DNA of 64,000 nt from Chlorella sorokiniana (taxonomy: Eukaryota; Chlorophyta; Trebouxiophyceae; Chlorellales; Chlorellaceae). Shown here one piece after another: positions 63,504 to 64,000 of the stretch (positions within the stretch are counted from its first letter, which is position 1; the number at the start of each line of letters is the position of its first letter). The position numbers were made by a program, and so were the translations under genes. Under the pieces are notes generated by a model. It made no database searches. It saw nothing but the letters and a program-made list of their open reading frames with translations, and was not told where the DNA came from. Location of the stretch: positions 1,674,001-1,738,000 of the forward strand of contig CP084609.1 of assembly GCA_025917655.1 (NCBI GenBank). The letters run 5' to 3'.

Positions 63504-64000
63504 ATGCCCGAAAGTGCCCGCAACGAGTTCTGCCGCACAGCAATAGGCATCAGCTATGGTCAAACTCTAAAGTGCTCGCTGGCGGTCATGGTTGCCTGCG
63601 GCCTGTGGCTGCACGCCGTCGGCCAGCGGGCGCCGCCCGGCCGCTGGCGAGCTGCAGCCGTGCTGCCGATCCTGCTGGTGAATGCTGCCCTCCCCTTGCT
63701 ATTCTGCCGCTGGGAGGACACCACAACGATTGTGCTGATCAGGTGGGGTGCGTGGAGTGGATACTCCTGCCGCAGCGGATGCGTTGCCGCGCAAGCGGCA
63801 AAGCCATTGACTCACCGCCCCGTCGCCGCCCTGCCCTGCAGCTTCAACGTCATGTGGCTGTCTTCCTTCAAGGCGGGTCATTTGCACGCTTGCTGGCAGC
63901 CACGCCCCACGCAGGATCTGCTGCGCTATAGATTGCGACAGGCTGAATGCTCCTGTTGCGCAGGCAATATCGTGGGCGCTGGGGAGGGGCGCGCTGTGCT
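63504..64000 (+). CDS. Wax synthase-like MBOAT acyltransferase, copy 2 (cut by right edge)
   Basis: Tandem paralogue of the preceding gene; only the N-terminal part is in the window. ATG at 63504; exons 63504-63742, 63842-63872 and 63964 onward join in frame. Matching segments: ACGLWLHAVGQRAPPG (copy 1 GGLWLYAVGRRVPPG), LVNAALPLLFCRWEDTT, NVMWLSSFK, and AISWALGRGALC. Intron 63743-63841 is absent from copy 1. The next intron (63873-63963) sits at the same place and phase as in copy 1 but begins GCGGGT where copy 1 has GTGACC. No frame break in the visible part. Confidence 0.82.
   Translation, partial: MPESARNEFCRTAIGISYGQTLKCSLAVMVACGLWLHAVGQRAPPGRWRAAAVLPILLVNAALPLLFCRWEDTTTIVLIRWGAWSGYSCRSGCVAAQAAKPLTHRPVAALPCSFNVMWLSSFKAGHLHACWQPRPTQDLLRYRLRQAECSCCAGNIVGAGEGRAV

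Overview
This window is nuclear DNA from a GC-rich, intron-dense photosynthetic eukaryote, most likely a chlorophyte green alga and probably a trebouxiophyte (Chlorella/Coccomyxa type). The evidence is: plant-type proteins throughout (THF1/Psb29, plant-form cytosolic pyruvate kinase, NADK2-type NAD kinase, an OPR-like enoate reductase), short exons split by 80-450 bp introns, TGTAA-type polyadenylation motifs, and no bacterial operons or ribosome binding sites. The lineage call is inference; no rRNA or marker phylogeny is possible here. I found no CRISPR array, transposon ORF, rRNA or convincing tRNA.

Layout, left to right: a GT8 glycogenin-like glycosyltransferase (-, cut by the left edge); an Rxt3-domain chromatin protein (+); THF1/Psb29 (-); cytosolic pyruvate kinase (-); a possible small single-exon gene (+); proteasome beta-2 (PSMB7/PBB type, -) head-to-head with coatomer zeta (+); a chloroplast-type NAD kinase (-); a DUF985/cupin_5 protein (-) head-to-head with an OPR/old-yellow-enzyme gene (+); an ABC half-transporter of the ABCD/YddA type (+); a tubulin tyrosine ligase-like (TTLL) gene (+); two tandem F-box/LRR paralogues (-); a BAH protein carrying a DYAD/AMEIOTIC1-like domain (+); a small conserved unknown (-); the Pol I/II/III subunit RPB6 (-) head-to-head with alanyl-tRNA synthetase (+); and two tandem wax-synthase-like MBOAT genes (+, the second cut by the right edge). 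These are housekeeping and accessory genes without an obvious shared pathway; the two tandem pairs are the only local families.

Two features cut across the window. First, at least 14 introns in nine genes appear to start with GC rather than GT; in most cases only the GC donor keeps the reading frame and family alignment. Second, many otherwise good exons contain single-base frame breaks, mostly in G/C runs, while PBB, coatomer zeta, cupin_5 and RPB6 read through perfectly. I read this mainly as residual sequencing/assembly error, not pseudogenes. Gene ends, N-termini and some exon joins are therefore uncertain where stated.
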